Positions 1-8,115 of a DNA stretch of 49,539 bases are shown here, one piece after another. Under the pieces are notes generated by a model. That model was not told the origin of the DNA and did not search any database. It saw only the letters and a program-made list of their open reading frames with translations. The first letter of the stretch is position 1. Each line of letters begins with the position of its first letter. The stretch lies in NCBI GenBank assembly GCA_964393865.1, contig CAYMUW010000023.1:1-49539 (forward strand), read 5' to 3'. The stretch is from Suilimivivens sp964393865. GTDB taxonomy: Bacteria; Bacillota; Clostridia; Lachnospirales; Lachnospiraceae. A program made the translations under genes and the position numbers.

Positions 1-20
1 ATATCAATTTGGCGAATGCC

Positions 21-50
21 GCAAGAGTCAGATACTTGTATCTGACTTGC
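21..50. repeat. Perfect 10-bp inverted repeat just upstream of a truncated receptor gene
   Basis: The arms AGTCAGATAC (26-35) and GTATCTGACT (38-47) are perfect reverse complements around a TT loop, and GCA/TGC can extend the stem across an AG bulge. No T-run follows on either strand, so it is not a typical terminator. It lies 20-50 bases before the place where the receptor reading frame opens. It may be a recombination scar, an operator or a leftover hairpin; the sequence does not decide. Confidence 0.5.
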
Positions 51-70
51 AGATGTCCCATTTCCGCTAA

Positions 71-1117
71 AATACTGCGTCTGCCGGAAATGTTTACATC
101 TACAGTTCACAACATATCACATCACGCAAGGACGAAACCGGCGTCATGGCTGCCGCAGTGGGTGAGCTTCGGAATGTTCTGAGAACCATGATTATCAGTC
201 TGGAACAGGTGAAGGATACCATTCTCTCCAATGTTGACCGGCTTGACCATATTATGCAGAAAAACAACGCCACATCGGAAGATAATTCCGCAACCACGCA
301 GGAACTGGCTGCCGGCATGCAGGAAACCACTGCCAGCACCTCCATGATCGCTGAAAATGTAAATACGATCAAGCAGAATGCTTCTTATATTCAAACCCTG
401 TCCGTGGAAGGCCAAAATTCTTCCCATGAGGTTTTAAGCAGGGCCAAACAGCTTCGGGATACCACAGCTGTATCCAGCGATAAGACTCTGACCATCTTTG
501 AGACCATGAAGGCCAAAACCGCGGAGGCTATTGAACAGTCTAAGGCCGTTGCCAAAATCAATGAGCTGACAGAAGATATCAAGGAGATTTCTACCCAGAC
601 CAATCTTCTGGCATTAAACGCTAATATCGAGGCTGCCAGAGCAGGAGATGCAGGCCGTGGATTTGCAGTGGTTGCAACAGAAATCGGTTCCCTTGCAAAT
701 CAAACCTTTCAAACGGTGGACGGCATTAACGAGATTGTTACCGAAGTCAACAGGGCTGTTTCCAGCATGACCGAATGTATTCAAACCATTATGGAATTTC
801 TGGAAAACACGGTAGTAGCCGACTATGCTTCCTTTAAGGACGTGGGCGGCAAGTATGAGGAGGATGCAAATTCCTTTGCCTCCTCTATGAATCAGATCAA
901 TTCTGAGATTACGGTACTGACCCAGAAGATCAATGAAATTGCAGAAACCATCAACAATGTCAACAACACCATCAGTCAGTCCGCAGAAGGCGTCAATCTG
1001 ATTGCCGAAAAATCCTCCGATGCGGTTGCCCAGATCATCGAAGGCTACCAGCTGGTTAAAGAAAGCAAGGACAGCGTTGCCAAACTGAAGGAAATTGTTG
1101 ACCAATTCCAGATTTAA
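71..1117 (+). CDS. Methyl-accepting chemotaxis protein, C-terminal signalling part (5' end missing)
   Basis: Chemoreceptors pass ligand signals to CheA/CheW through a long cytoplasmic coiled coil. The frame is open from base 71 after an in-frame TAA at 68-70. The first plausible ATG is at 146, but coding similarity begins before it: KDETGVMAAAV resembles the end of a HAMP linker. The helical segment carries the MCP hairpin tip, with QTNLLALNANIEAARAG and GRGFAVVATEIGSLA at about residues 155-190 counted from ATG 146. No sensor domain and no membrane segments are present, so a full receptor has lost its N-terminal half. Either the gene is frameshifted or rearranged near base 70, or the product is a soluble signalling remnant. 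It has no evident link to the polysaccharide genes. The family is certain; whether it functions is not. Confidence 0.85.
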   Translation, partial: NTASAGNVYIYSSQHITSRKDETGVMAAAVGELRNVLRTMIISLEQVKDTILSNVDRLDHIMQKNNATSEDNSATTQELAAGMQETTASTSMIAENVNTIKQNASYIQTLSVEGQNSSHEVLSRAKQLRDTTAVSSDKTLTIFETMKAKTAEAIEQSKAVAKINELTEDIKEISTQTNLLALNANIEAARAGDAGRGFAVVATEIGSLANQTFQTVDGINEIVTEVNRAVSSMTECIQTIMEFLENTVVADYASFKDVGGKYEEDANSFASSMNQINSEITVLTQKINEIAETINNVNNTISQSAEGVNLIAEKSSDAVAQIIEGYQLVKESKDSVAKLKEIVDQFQI

Positions 1118-1156
1118 ACACAATCAGTCACTTTTCTAACACATAAACTAACACAT

Positions 1157-1205
1157 AAAAAGGGAGTACATCCAATAACTAAATTTAGTTATGAGATGTG
1201 CTCCC
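1157..1205 (-). terminator. Long hairpin terminator after the PrcB-like gene
   Basis: The stem GGGAGTACATC (1162-1172) pairs with GATGTGCTCCC (1195-1205) with one G-T pair. Inside it the palindrome ATAACTAAATTTAGTTAT continues the stem. Read on the minus strand the hairpin is followed by TTTTT (1157-1161), so it ends the minus-strand gene at 1249. It may also stop the convergent plus-strand receptor gene, but the plus side has only AAATTT. Confidence 0.75.
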
Positions 1206-1248
1206 AAATTTCATCCTTTCATAAATACTGTCATGCTGTACCTCTGTC

Positions 1249-1686
1249 TTAATTAAACACCACCGGTTTATCTACAAACTCGGTCTTTATCACAACATAG
1301 GGGCAGGAGGGCGTATTTTTCTTTCCCGCCGCCGGATCGGAAGGGTCCGGGCCAAGCAGTGTGGTGTCCACATAAATTGCATTTTCCGTCAGATAAAGGG
1401 CATTAACCGTTATACTGTATCCTCCGCTTACCTGTTCTCCATATCCCACGCAAATGTATAAAAAACCATTGTCCTGATAGGTTACTTTAAAGGGAGTATC
1501 TTTTCTCTCTTCAATAACAGCCTTAAGCTCTTCCGGAATGTTTTCATCCGCCAGCACCGTAAACTCCAGGTCCTTTATTTTCTCCAGAGGATCTCTTTTC
1601 TCCCCGCATCCTCCCAGCAGACAAAGCGTGATTGCTCCCACAATGCAGATTCCATATTTTACAAGCTTCCCTAAATGATCTTTCAT
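1249..1686 (-). CDS. Lipoprotein with a PrcB-like C-terminal domain
   Basis: Predicted membrane-anchored lipoprotein of about 145 residues. ATG at 1686 is preferred because GGTGATGG stands just before it as a ribosome site; a GTG at 1698 is an alternative. The N-terminus is a short basic stretch, a hydrophobic segment and the lipobox LGGC (cysteine at about residue 27), which predicts signal peptidase II processing. The second half contains GGYSITVNALYL and a later PYVVIKTE, the pattern of the PrcB C-terminal family often found in clostridial lipoproteins. Known: PrcB was named from a protease complex of Treponema. Inferred: a link with the HtrA protease encoded next to it (60-base gap, same strand) is possible but not proven. 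Family call moderate, lipoprotein call good. Confidence 0.7.
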   Translation of the reverse strand: MKDHLGKLVKYGICIVGAITLCLLGGCGEKRDPLEKIKDLEFTVLADENIPEELKAVIEERKDTPFKVTYQDNGFLYICVGYGEQVSGGYSITVNALYLTENAIYVDTTLLGPDPSDPAAGKKNTPSCPYVVIKTEFVDKPVVFN

Positions 1687-1758
1687 TCCATCACCCACAA
1701 ATTGATGTCTTTTCTTTTTATCAATCTATGAGTCCCGCCTGCAAAGAATGCAAGCTTT

Positions 1759-3150
1759 TTACCTGCTTTGTGCTCCTAAAGTAATGCTGACTGTCCTCTC
1801 TACATATTTTCCAATCTCAGGATACATAACATTCAGTTCAACGGTCTCTCCTGCTGCGTAATAAGCCAGCTCTTCCTTCAGCTCTGCCATGGATTCCACC
1901 ACCTCATCATTAATGGCGGTAATAATGTATCCTCTCTGCAGCCCTGCGGCATCCGCAGGTGAACTCTCCACAACTGAGGAGATATAAACTCCCTGAGGAA
2001 CACCGTAGTCCTCCGAATAATCAGATCTCACGTCAACGCCTGTAATACCGAGATAGCCTCTTTGATCCTCGTCCACCCGGATACGGGTCTCCTTGCTCAT
2101 CAGATTTTCAATAATAGGCTTAGCGTCGGAAATTGGGATGGCATAGCCCATTCCTTCTATTGCCGAACCGCCGATCTTATTGGAATTGATACCAATGACC
2201 TCTCCCTTTATATTAAGCAGTGCGCCGCCGGAGTTACCGGGATTGATTGCTGCATCTGTTTGAATAAAAGTGTTAATTTCCGTATCTGTAGCAGATACAT
2301 CATAATTCTGCGTTGTTGAGCTTTGAATTGTCCTGTTTAAGGCGCTGACTACTCCTGCAGTAACGGACTGCCCATATCCCAAAGCATTACCAATAGCAAT
2401 TACAGGCTCCCCAACCGTAAGGGCGTCACTGTCTCCTAATTTTGCTATGGCAATTTCGTTCATGGTGTCATTGCTGATATCACTGAGCTGTACGGCAATT
2501 ACAGCCAGATCCTTGTCTTCATCGCTTCCCTTTGTCTGTGCCTGAACCTGAGTTCCGTCCACAAACTGTACCGTCAGCTCTTCTGCGGAGTCAACCACAT
2601 GGTGATTAGACACGATCAAAAGCTCTGTATCATTTTGGCCAACGATAATTCCCGAACCTGTACTTTGTGCGTCGCTGCTGTATTCCTGTCCGAAAAATGA
2701 CATTTTCTCCACATATTTGTTGTTGATGGATACAACGGCAGGCATAACCTCCTTCACCACTGCGGTCACATCGGTAACCACTGCGGAAACCTGTTCTGTC
2801 TGCGCTATTTTGTCTTCCTGCTCCTCCGCCGTTTCCTCTGCCACTTCCGAAGCCGCCGTTTCACCGGTGGTATCGATCTGCTCATCCGCTTCCTCGCCGA
2901 TGGTCTTGATCTGAGCGCTTCCCATGGTTTCACTGAAAAAGTTTCCCGCCGTATTCACTGCCCAGAAGCCCATTCCTGCAAAGATACCAAAGCATAATCC
3001 GCAGCAAATGGCAACAGCTATCTTCTTCCCCATGCCGCTTCCGCTCTTTTTGTTTTTCGACGGCCCTGTATGATAATCCTGTTCCTTGTTGTTTCCCGTA
3101 TTCCCCATCTCATAATGATACGCGCCGTTTGGATAATTATTCTCGTACAT
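1759..3150 (-). CDS. HtrA/DegP-type membrane-anchored serine protease
   Basis: Envelope quality-control protease (S1C family) that degrades or refolds damaged exported proteins outside the membrane. Of 463 residues, the first 42 are polar, a membrane segment follows at about 43-65, then an acidic low-complexity linker. The trypsin-like domain has the triad His in SNHHVV (about 182), Asp in DEDKDLAV (about 214) and Ser in GNSGG (about 306). One PDZ domain occupies about 360-455 and starts near YLGITGVDV. All catalytic residues are present. The start is supported by AGAGG about 8 bases upstream. It is followed by the PrcB-like lipoprotein on the same strand. Housekeeping envelope protease; no special tie to the polysaccharide genes is visible. 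Confidence 0.95.
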   Translation of the reverse strand: MYENNYPNGAYHYEMGNTGNNKEQDYHTGPSKNKKSGSGMGKKIAVAICCGLCFGIFAGMGFWAVNTAGNFFSETMGSAQIKTIGEEADEQIDTTGETAASEVAEETAEEQEDKIAQTEQVSAVVTDVTAVVKEVMPAVVSINNKYVEKMSFFGQEYSSDAQSTGSGIIVGQNDTELLIVSNHHVVDSAEELTVQFVDGTQVQAQTKGSDEDKDLAVIAVQLSDISNDTMNEIAIAKLGDSDALTVGEPVIAIGNALGYGQSVTAGVVSALNRTIQSSTTQNYDVSATDTEINTFIQTDAAINPGNSGGALLNIKGEVIGINSNKIGGSAIEGMGYAIPISDAKPIIENLMSKETRIRVDEDQRGYLGITGVDVRSDYSEDYGVPQGVYISSVVESSPADAAGLQRGYIITAINDEVVESMAELKEELAYYAAGETVELNVMYPEIGKYVERTVSITLGAQSR

Positions 3151-3272
3151 ACCAACTACCTCTTTTCTATTTTAATCTTATAGCAGTACTCGCTGCTCTT
3201 TTCTTTGTTTATGAGTTATAGTGTATACGGTAATTGTGTTCACTTTGTGACATCTTCATGTCTTTTTTGTTT

Positions 3273-4214
3273 TTATTTTTCCCAATATTCTTTATTCATA
3301 GAGCAGGCTTTTACCAATATTTTCGGCAGCTTTTTAAAATGCTTTCCCAGAAAATACCCGGCATATTTACAGCCGCTTTGCCAAAAAAGCTTACCGATCA
3401 GCAGGGGGTGTCTTTCTCTTATCAGATAGGAACAGGTCTGCCTGACCATCCTGATTCCTTCCGACTCCGTAGCAATTCCCCCGAAAACCTCAGGATGCTC
3501 TCCGTGGGATACGCCCAAATCAAAATTCCTGTGAAACTGCTGCACCCCGCTGTAATTATGAGAATGCACCACACAGGCATCGGCCGCATAGGCAATCCCG
3601 TATCCGGCGTCCAGAAGTTTTCTGGCATAAATCATATCCTCATTAAATATGGTATGGTCAATAAATCCTCCCAATTGTCGAAACAAATCTCTTCTGTATG
3701 CAGCACATACGTTAGATGCAAAAAAGGCCTTGATTCCCATATCCTTAATATTCTCTGCAAATTTTGTTTTGGAAACATCGGGATAATTAAATCCTCTGGT
3801 GTATTTTTCCAGTATCCCGCAATCTTCGGCCGGAAACTGTCTGCCATAAACCATTCCAATACGCTGATCTTCAAAAGGCCCGAGCAAACGCTGCACAAGA
3901 TATTCATCACAAGGCATAGCGTCATCGGTAAGCATAATAAAATACGGACTGTCTGACAAAGAAACCCCGTAATTTCTGGTCTTTCCATGATCGAATTCTT
4001 TTTTGGTTATATGTTTGATCTCTACCTTTGCATATTGAGCCAAAAGCTCCCGCTCATCTATCAATTTATCCAGAAAATGTCTTTCCGTGTTGATTATAAT
4101 TATTTTCCCTACCGGAACGGTCTGCTTATGCAGCACCTCCAAAAGCCTTAGAAAATCTTTGGAAGGTCTGTAGACCGGAATAATCACATCTGCCCTTTTC
4201 ACCGCTATGTCCAT
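3273..4214 (-). CDS. Family 2 glycosyltransferase (rhamnosyltransferase-like)
   Basis: GT-A fold sugar transferase expected to add a nucleotide-activated sugar to a lipid-linked glycan at the cytoplasmic face of the membrane. Residues 8-15 (ADVIIPVY) form the first beta strand of the nucleotide-binding half. FDHGKTRN (74-81) and MLTDDAMP (94-101) match the donor and metal-binding region of rhamnosyltransferase-type GT2 enzymes, with TDDA replacing the classic DXD. NEDMIYARKL (191-200) supplies the acidic catalytic-base region. It has no membrane segment. It sits downstream of a strong terminator behind the LCP gene, so it is probably transcribed on its own. Exact donor and linkage cannot be read from sequence; rhamnose is likely only because dTDP-rhamnose genes lie in the locus. 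Confidence 0.85.
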   Translation of the reverse strand: MDIAVKRADVIIPVYRPSKDFLRLLEVLHKQTVPVGKIIIINTERHFLDKLIDERELLAQYAKVEIKHITKKEFDHGKTRNYGVSLSDSPYFIMLTDDAMPCDEYLVQRLLGPFEDQRIGMVYGRQFPAEDCGILEKYTRGFNYPDVSKTKFAENIKDMGIKAFFASNVCAAYRRDLFRQLGGFIDHTIFNEDMIYARKLLDAGYGIAYAADACVVHSHNYSGVQQFHRNFDLGVSHGEHPEVFGGIATESEGIRMVRQTCSYLIRERHPLLIGKLFWQSGCKYAGYFLGKHFKKLPKILVKACSMNKEYWEK

Positions 4215-4269
4215 ATCTTTGTCTCGACTTTCACCACGATTATGTACTTTCTCATTGACACATATTCAG

Positions 4270-4296
4270 AAAAAGGGACCAGCCTCTGGTCCCTTT
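4270..4296 (-). terminator. Strong intrinsic terminator after the LCP gene
   Basis: AAAGGGACCAG (4272-4282) and CTGGTCCCTTT (4286-4296) form a perfect 11-bp stem with a 3-base loop. On the minus strand it is followed by a run of T (complement of 4270-4274). It ends the polysaccharide core transcript and separates it from the GT2 gene at 3273-4214. Confidence 0.9.
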
Positions 4297-4317
4297 CCGT
4301 ATCTTAACTGCTGCGAA

Positions 4318-5499
4318 TTACTTAAGATATCCGCTTGTATCCGATTTGATCTTTTCACTGCATTCCTTAACCTGCTCGGAAGGCTCATATTCATTATCCT
4401 GGAACAGGAATTTATGAAGCCATTTTACATTTTCCGTAAGATCCATAGGAACAATACAGCTTCCCTTTGAACCGATGGTTCCTGTGCTGAGCATATCCTG
4501 ACTTGGGAAACCTGCCTGATCTACGATCTCGTATTTGGTTATTTCACCCAAAAGTCCTACGATTTCCGCCAAATCCAAAGAGGTATATACCTCATTAAAT
4601 ACATTGTTAGCAATCTCATTTAAAGTTGCCACATCAGCCTTTTTCGCCTTTTCCGCAATTGCCATAAGAACAGTTCTCTGGCGCTGCGTACGCTGGAAGT
4701 CATCACCTACATATCTGATTCGGCAGTAGGCAGTGGCCTGCAGACCGTTTAATGTCTGCCGTCCTGCAGTGGTAACCGGTATATAATCGGTACCTGCATT
4801 AGCTGTAAAGTTCTTGCCGTCGGTAGTGGTTCCCACCATGCTGATCTGATAGTTATTTAAATGTTTAATTTCCGATTCCAGAACATCAATTTCAACGCCG
4901 CCCAGCGCATCAATGGTATCCCGAAGACCTGCAAAGCCTACCGTAACGAAATCGGTAATGTTCATATCCAGGTTCATATTCAGCATATTGATTGCCTGCT
5001 TGGGACCGCCCTTTGCATATGCTGAATTACATTTATTATAGGTATCATTACTTAAATTCAGGTAAGTATCACGGTATACGCTGACAAGCCTGCACTCACC
5101 GGTGTCCAGGTTAATGGAAGCAATCATAATGGTATCGCTTCGGGTATTCTTATCCAATGCTCCGGTGGTGGAGTCTACACCGAACAAAGCAATATTCCGA
5201 TACCCTTTCATAGTGGTAGAGTCATCCTCCAGCTTTTCCTTTACCTCAGGATTGATTACAATATCCTCCTCAGGAATCGTTACCTTTCCCACCTTTTCGG
5301 TTTTCAGAACGCCGTAAAGCACCACAACCATCAAAAGAAGAACAAAAATCTCAACAATAAAAAGCAAAATCCTGCCGCGCTTTTTCTTTGCCTGCTTTTT
5401 TACCGATTTGGGCGGTGCCTTTTTCTTTCTTTTAACGCTGCTGTCCTCATCATGTCTTACCGCTTTTTTCTTAACGGGTTTCTTAGATGTTGTTGCCAT
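4318..5499 (-). CDS. LytR-CpsA-Psr (LCP) family glycopolymer ligase
   Basis: LCP enzymes move a finished glycopolymer from undecaprenyl pyrophosphate to peptidoglycan on the outer face of the membrane. The 393-residue protein begins with a very lysine-rich cytoplasmic tail (1-42), a single membrane helix (about 43-66) and an extracellular LCP domain (about 100-360). Diagnostic stretches are NIALFGVDS (102-110), NTRSDT (118-123), the arginine and aspartate of VYRDT (141-145), and a later QTLNG...CRIRY followed by QRTQRQR, which gather the basic residues that hold the pyrophosphate. A GGGAGAG ribosome site supports the start. It is the last gene before a strong terminator. Its presence implies that the ABC-exported polymer ends up bound to the cell wall. 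Confidence 0.95.
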   Translation of the reverse strand: MATTSKKPVKKKAVRHDEDSSVKRKKKAPPKSVKKQAKKKRGRILLFIVEIFVLLLMVVVLYGVLKTEKVGKVTIPEEDIVINPEVKEKLEDDSTTMKGYRNIALFGVDSTTGALDKNTRSDTIMIASINLDTGECRLVSVYRDTYLNLSNDTYNKCNSAYAKGGPKQAINMLNMNLDMNITDFVTVGFAGLRDTIDALGGVEIDVLESEIKHLNNYQISMVGTTTDGKNFTANAGTDYIPVTTAGRQTLNGLQATAYCRIRYVGDDFQRTQRQRTVLMAIAEKAKKADVATLNEIANNVFNEVYTSLDLAEIVGLLGEITKYEIVDQAGFPSQDMLSTGTIGSKGSCIVPMDLTENVKWLHKFLFQDNEYEPSEQVKECSEKIKSDTSGYLK

Positions 5500-5651
5500 A
5501 TGAATTAATCTCTCCCTTGTTTACAAATTAAATACCTTTGGGCTTTATCATCTGTGATCTCTCACAAGACATTATTTTCTCATAAATCTGATATTTAGGC
5601 AAGCCCCTTACAGTCTTTTTAATGTATCCTTAAGATTTGTAAATCTCGGTC

Positions 5652-7061
5652 TTAATATGCATTTTTATTGATGAAACCTTTAAATATCGTAAGGAACATA
5701 ATTTTAATGTCCAATGACATCGTCCAGTTTTCAATATAAAACAAATCATATTCAATTCTCTTGCGGATAGACGTATCCCCACGATATCCGTTAATCTGTG
5801 CCCAGCCGGTAAGTCCCGGCCTCACCTGATGCTTAATCATATAACGGGGAATTTCCTCTTTAAACTTCTCAACGAACTGAGGTCTTTCCGGTCTTGGCCC
5901 TACCAGAGACATTTCTCCCACAAAAATATTAAAAAGCTGGGGCAGCTCATCTAAACTGGTACGACGCAGGAACTTGCCCACCTTCGTTACTCTCGGATCA
6001 TCCTTGACGGTCCACGCCTTTTGCTCCGAAGACGGCTTTTGCATTTCCATGGTTCTGAACTTATACATCTTAAAGGTCTTATTATGCAGCCCTACACGCT
6101 CCTGCTTGAAAATAATCGGCCCCCTGCTGGTAAACCGCACGGCCATTGCAATAATCAGCATAACTGGAGAAAACAGAATCAAACCTACCGACGTCCCCAA
6201 AATATCCACCCCGCGCTTTGCCACCCAGTTCAGGGTGTTTGTAAGAGGCACATAACGTATATTAATCACCGGAAGTCCCATCAAATCCTCGGTATAAGGA
6301 TGACTTGGAACCAATGAATTATAATCGGGAATAAATTTGGTGTGGACACCGGACTTTTCACACAGATCCACAATATACTCCAAATGATCGTAATCCTTCA
6401 GGGCAAGGGTTATTGCTATCTCATCCAACTTATTTTCCGGCAGGATATATTTGATATTTTCCACACGGCCTACCACCTTAACTCCCTTATAGATAGTGCC
6501 GCTGGGTATCCTGTCATCCAAAATTCCCCTGACCACATATCCCCACTGGGGATTGGCATTAATTCTGGTAATATACTCCTCCGCCGCTCTGGAATACCCT
6601 ACCAGAAGAATATATTTCAGATTGTAGCCCTTCTTGCGGAAATACAAAAGCGTATTCCGTATCAGAGTACGGCAGATCGTGGTTGCCACAATATTGATAG
6701 CAAAAAAAGCACCTATCATGAACCGGGAAAAATGATTTTGCTTAATCATATAAAGAAACACAATGAAAATAACAATTCCCACCGTATTTGCCTTCAAAAT
6801 AGCCTCAATCTCATATTTTCGTCTGGTTGCACGCTTAGGCGCATACATATTAAAGAAATAATATAAAATTATATATTCAGGCACAACAAAATAGAGGAAA
6901 TTAAAATAAGTCCTCGTGTCAAGTGCGCCTGCACCGGGTTCCGTATCGGCAAATACGGTGCAGAACTTAATATACCATGCAAGCAAGTAAGAGATTGCCA
7001 CTACAACGGCATCCACCAACAAGTGCAATCTATTAAAATACTTCTGATTGTCCTTTATCAT
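5652..7061 (-). CDS. Polyprenyl-phosphate sugar-1-phosphate transferase (WbaP/WcaJ type)
   Basis: Initiating enzyme that transfers hexose-1-phosphate, often glucose or galactose, from a UDP-sugar to undecaprenyl phosphate. At 469 residues it has the full-length form: about four N-terminal membrane helices, a Rossmann-like middle part (about 145-260) and the C-terminal catalytic domain after a re-entrant hydrophobic segment (about 285-312). Key motifs are KFRTM (about 334), the Asp-Glu pair of LDELPQLFN (about 369), VGPRPERPQF (about 390) and RPGLTGWAQINGYRG (about 420). All catalytic features appear intact. It lies between a GT2 gene and the LCP gene in the same direction. Gram-negative ABC-exported O-antigens usually start on GlcNAc-phosphate through WecA, so a WbaP-type primer with a Wzm/Wzt exporter is worth noting. 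Confidence 0.93.
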   Translation of the reverse strand: MIKDNQKYFNRLHLLVDAVVVAISYLLAWYIKFCTVFADTEPGAGALDTRTYFNFLYFVVPEYIILYYFFNMYAPKRATRRKYEIEAILKANTVGIVIFIVFLYMIKQNHFSRFMIGAFFAINIVATTICRTLIRNTLLYFRKKGYNLKYILLVGYSRAAEEYITRINANPQWGYVVRGILDDRIPSGTIYKGVKVVGRVENIKYILPENKLDEIAITLALKDYDHLEYIVDLCEKSGVHTKFIPDYNSLVPSHPYTEDLMGLPVINIRYVPLTNTLNWVAKRGVDILGTSVGLILFSPVMLIIAMAVRFTSRGPIIFKQERVGLHNKTFKMYKFRTMEMQKPSSEQKAWTVKDDPRVTKVGKFLRRTSLDELPQLFNIFVGEMSLVGPRPERPQFVEKFKEEIPRYMIKHQVRPGLTGWAQINGYRGDTSIRKRIEYDLFYIENWTMSLDIKIMFLTIFKGFINKNAY

Positions 7062-7126
7062 TTCCTGCTACCTTCTTGCAAGTATTTTACAATATTATCC
7101 CAAAAAGCACAACTCAAAATTGGCTC

Positions 7127-8092
7127 TCAGCCTTTCAGGCGCCTTACCAGATTATGCCACAGCTGCCCCTGTATCCACAAATAATGCTTCAAATTTCCCC
7201 ATCGGAATTTCACCTTATGGCTGCGTCCCTCCCTGGAAAAGGACAGTTGAAAACCTTCCGCCAGCCCGGCCGCATAAGCTCCTCCCAGCCCTTTCAATGC
7301 AAAAAACAAAAGCTTTACAAGATGTCCGCAAAACAGAAGGGGTAGATTCAAAATAACCTGCAGGATGGGCATATTTTTATAAATAAGATAGATACTGTTT
7401 CTGGCCGAAAGCCTTACCTTAAATTCATTATGCCTGGAACCGCTTACCGCACTTCCCGCATGATACACCACAGCATTGGGAACATACCTATTAGGATAAC
7501 CATAAATATTAGCGCGATACCCCAAATCCACATCTTCCAGATAAGCAAAATGATTTTCATCAAAAAGACCTATCTGGTCAAACAGCTCCCTGCGGTAAAT
7601 CGCACAGCCTGCGCACGAAGAAAAAATTCTGCCCGGAGACAAACAGCTGTCCTTTGGCTTGTCCTTCCCTCTTGCAAAGGCCCACCCCAATGCGCAGTAA
7701 AAATCTCCCGCACCGTCCAGTCTGTCGCGATCCTTTAAGCTGACCATCCTTGCTGCCGCCGAAAAGCACTTCCTGTTCTCATCCATTGCCCTTTCCAGAT
7801 ATTCGGTCATTTCAGAGTCTACAACCGTGTCATTGTTAAGCAAAAGCACATACTCTGTTTCCGCCGCCCGGATACCTGCATTAACTGCCTTGGAAAACCC
7901 GGTATTTTCATCAAATGCAATGATCCGGGTCTGGGGATAACGCTCCCTTACCAGCTCAAGACTGCCATCCCGGGAAGCATTGTCCACCAGGATAACCTCT
8001 ACCGGCACACTGCCTGCATATACGGACTCAAGGCACCCGTCAATATACTCTATTCCCTTGTAATTTGGTATTATCACCGTGGTTCTGGCCAT
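7127..8092 (-). CDS. Family 2 glycosyltransferase, WbbL-like rhamnosyltransferase
   Basis: The protein of 321 residues begins with TTVIIPNYKG, the nucleotide-binding strand of GT2 enzymes. VILVDNASRDGS, FDENTGFSKAVNAG and LLLNNDTVV (about 82-90) follow; the last is the DXD-equivalent donor and metal site. LEDVDLGYR (about 192-200) gives the catalytic-base region. This order is characteristic of the dTDP-rhamnosyltransferase group (WbbL/RfbF-like). The C-terminal third has a hydrophobic, probably membrane-associated stretch (NMPILQVILNLPLL). A GAGG ribosome site precedes ATG at 8092, and only 23 bases separate it from the upstream GT2 gene, so the two are co-transcribed. Expected to use dTDP-rhamnose made by the Rfb enzymes; acceptor unknown. 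Confidence 0.85.
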   Translation of the reverse strand: MARTTVIIPNYKGIEYIDGCLESVYAGSVPVEVILVDNASRDGSLELVRERYPQTRIIAFDENTGFSKAVNAGIRAAETEYVLLLNNDTVVDSEMTEYLERAMDENRKCFSAAARMVSLKDRDRLDGAGDFYCALGWAFARGKDKPKDSCLSPGRIFSSCAGCAIYRRELFDQIGLFDENHFAYLEDVDLGYRANIYGYPNRYVPNAVVYHAGSAVSGSRHNEFKVRLSARNSIYLIYKNMPILQVILNLPLLFCGHLVKLLFFALKGLGGAYAAGLAEGFQLSFSREGRSHKVKFRWGNLKHYLWIQGQLWHNLVRRLKG

Positions 8093-8115
8093 TTATTAAA
8101 TCCTCATTTAGCATC

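Noticed and set aside
3230..3272. Hairpin GACAT/ATGTC followed by TTTTTT on the plus strand near 3250
   Set aside because: It faces away from the minus-strand genes around it and no plus-strand gene precedes it; the stem is only 5 bp.
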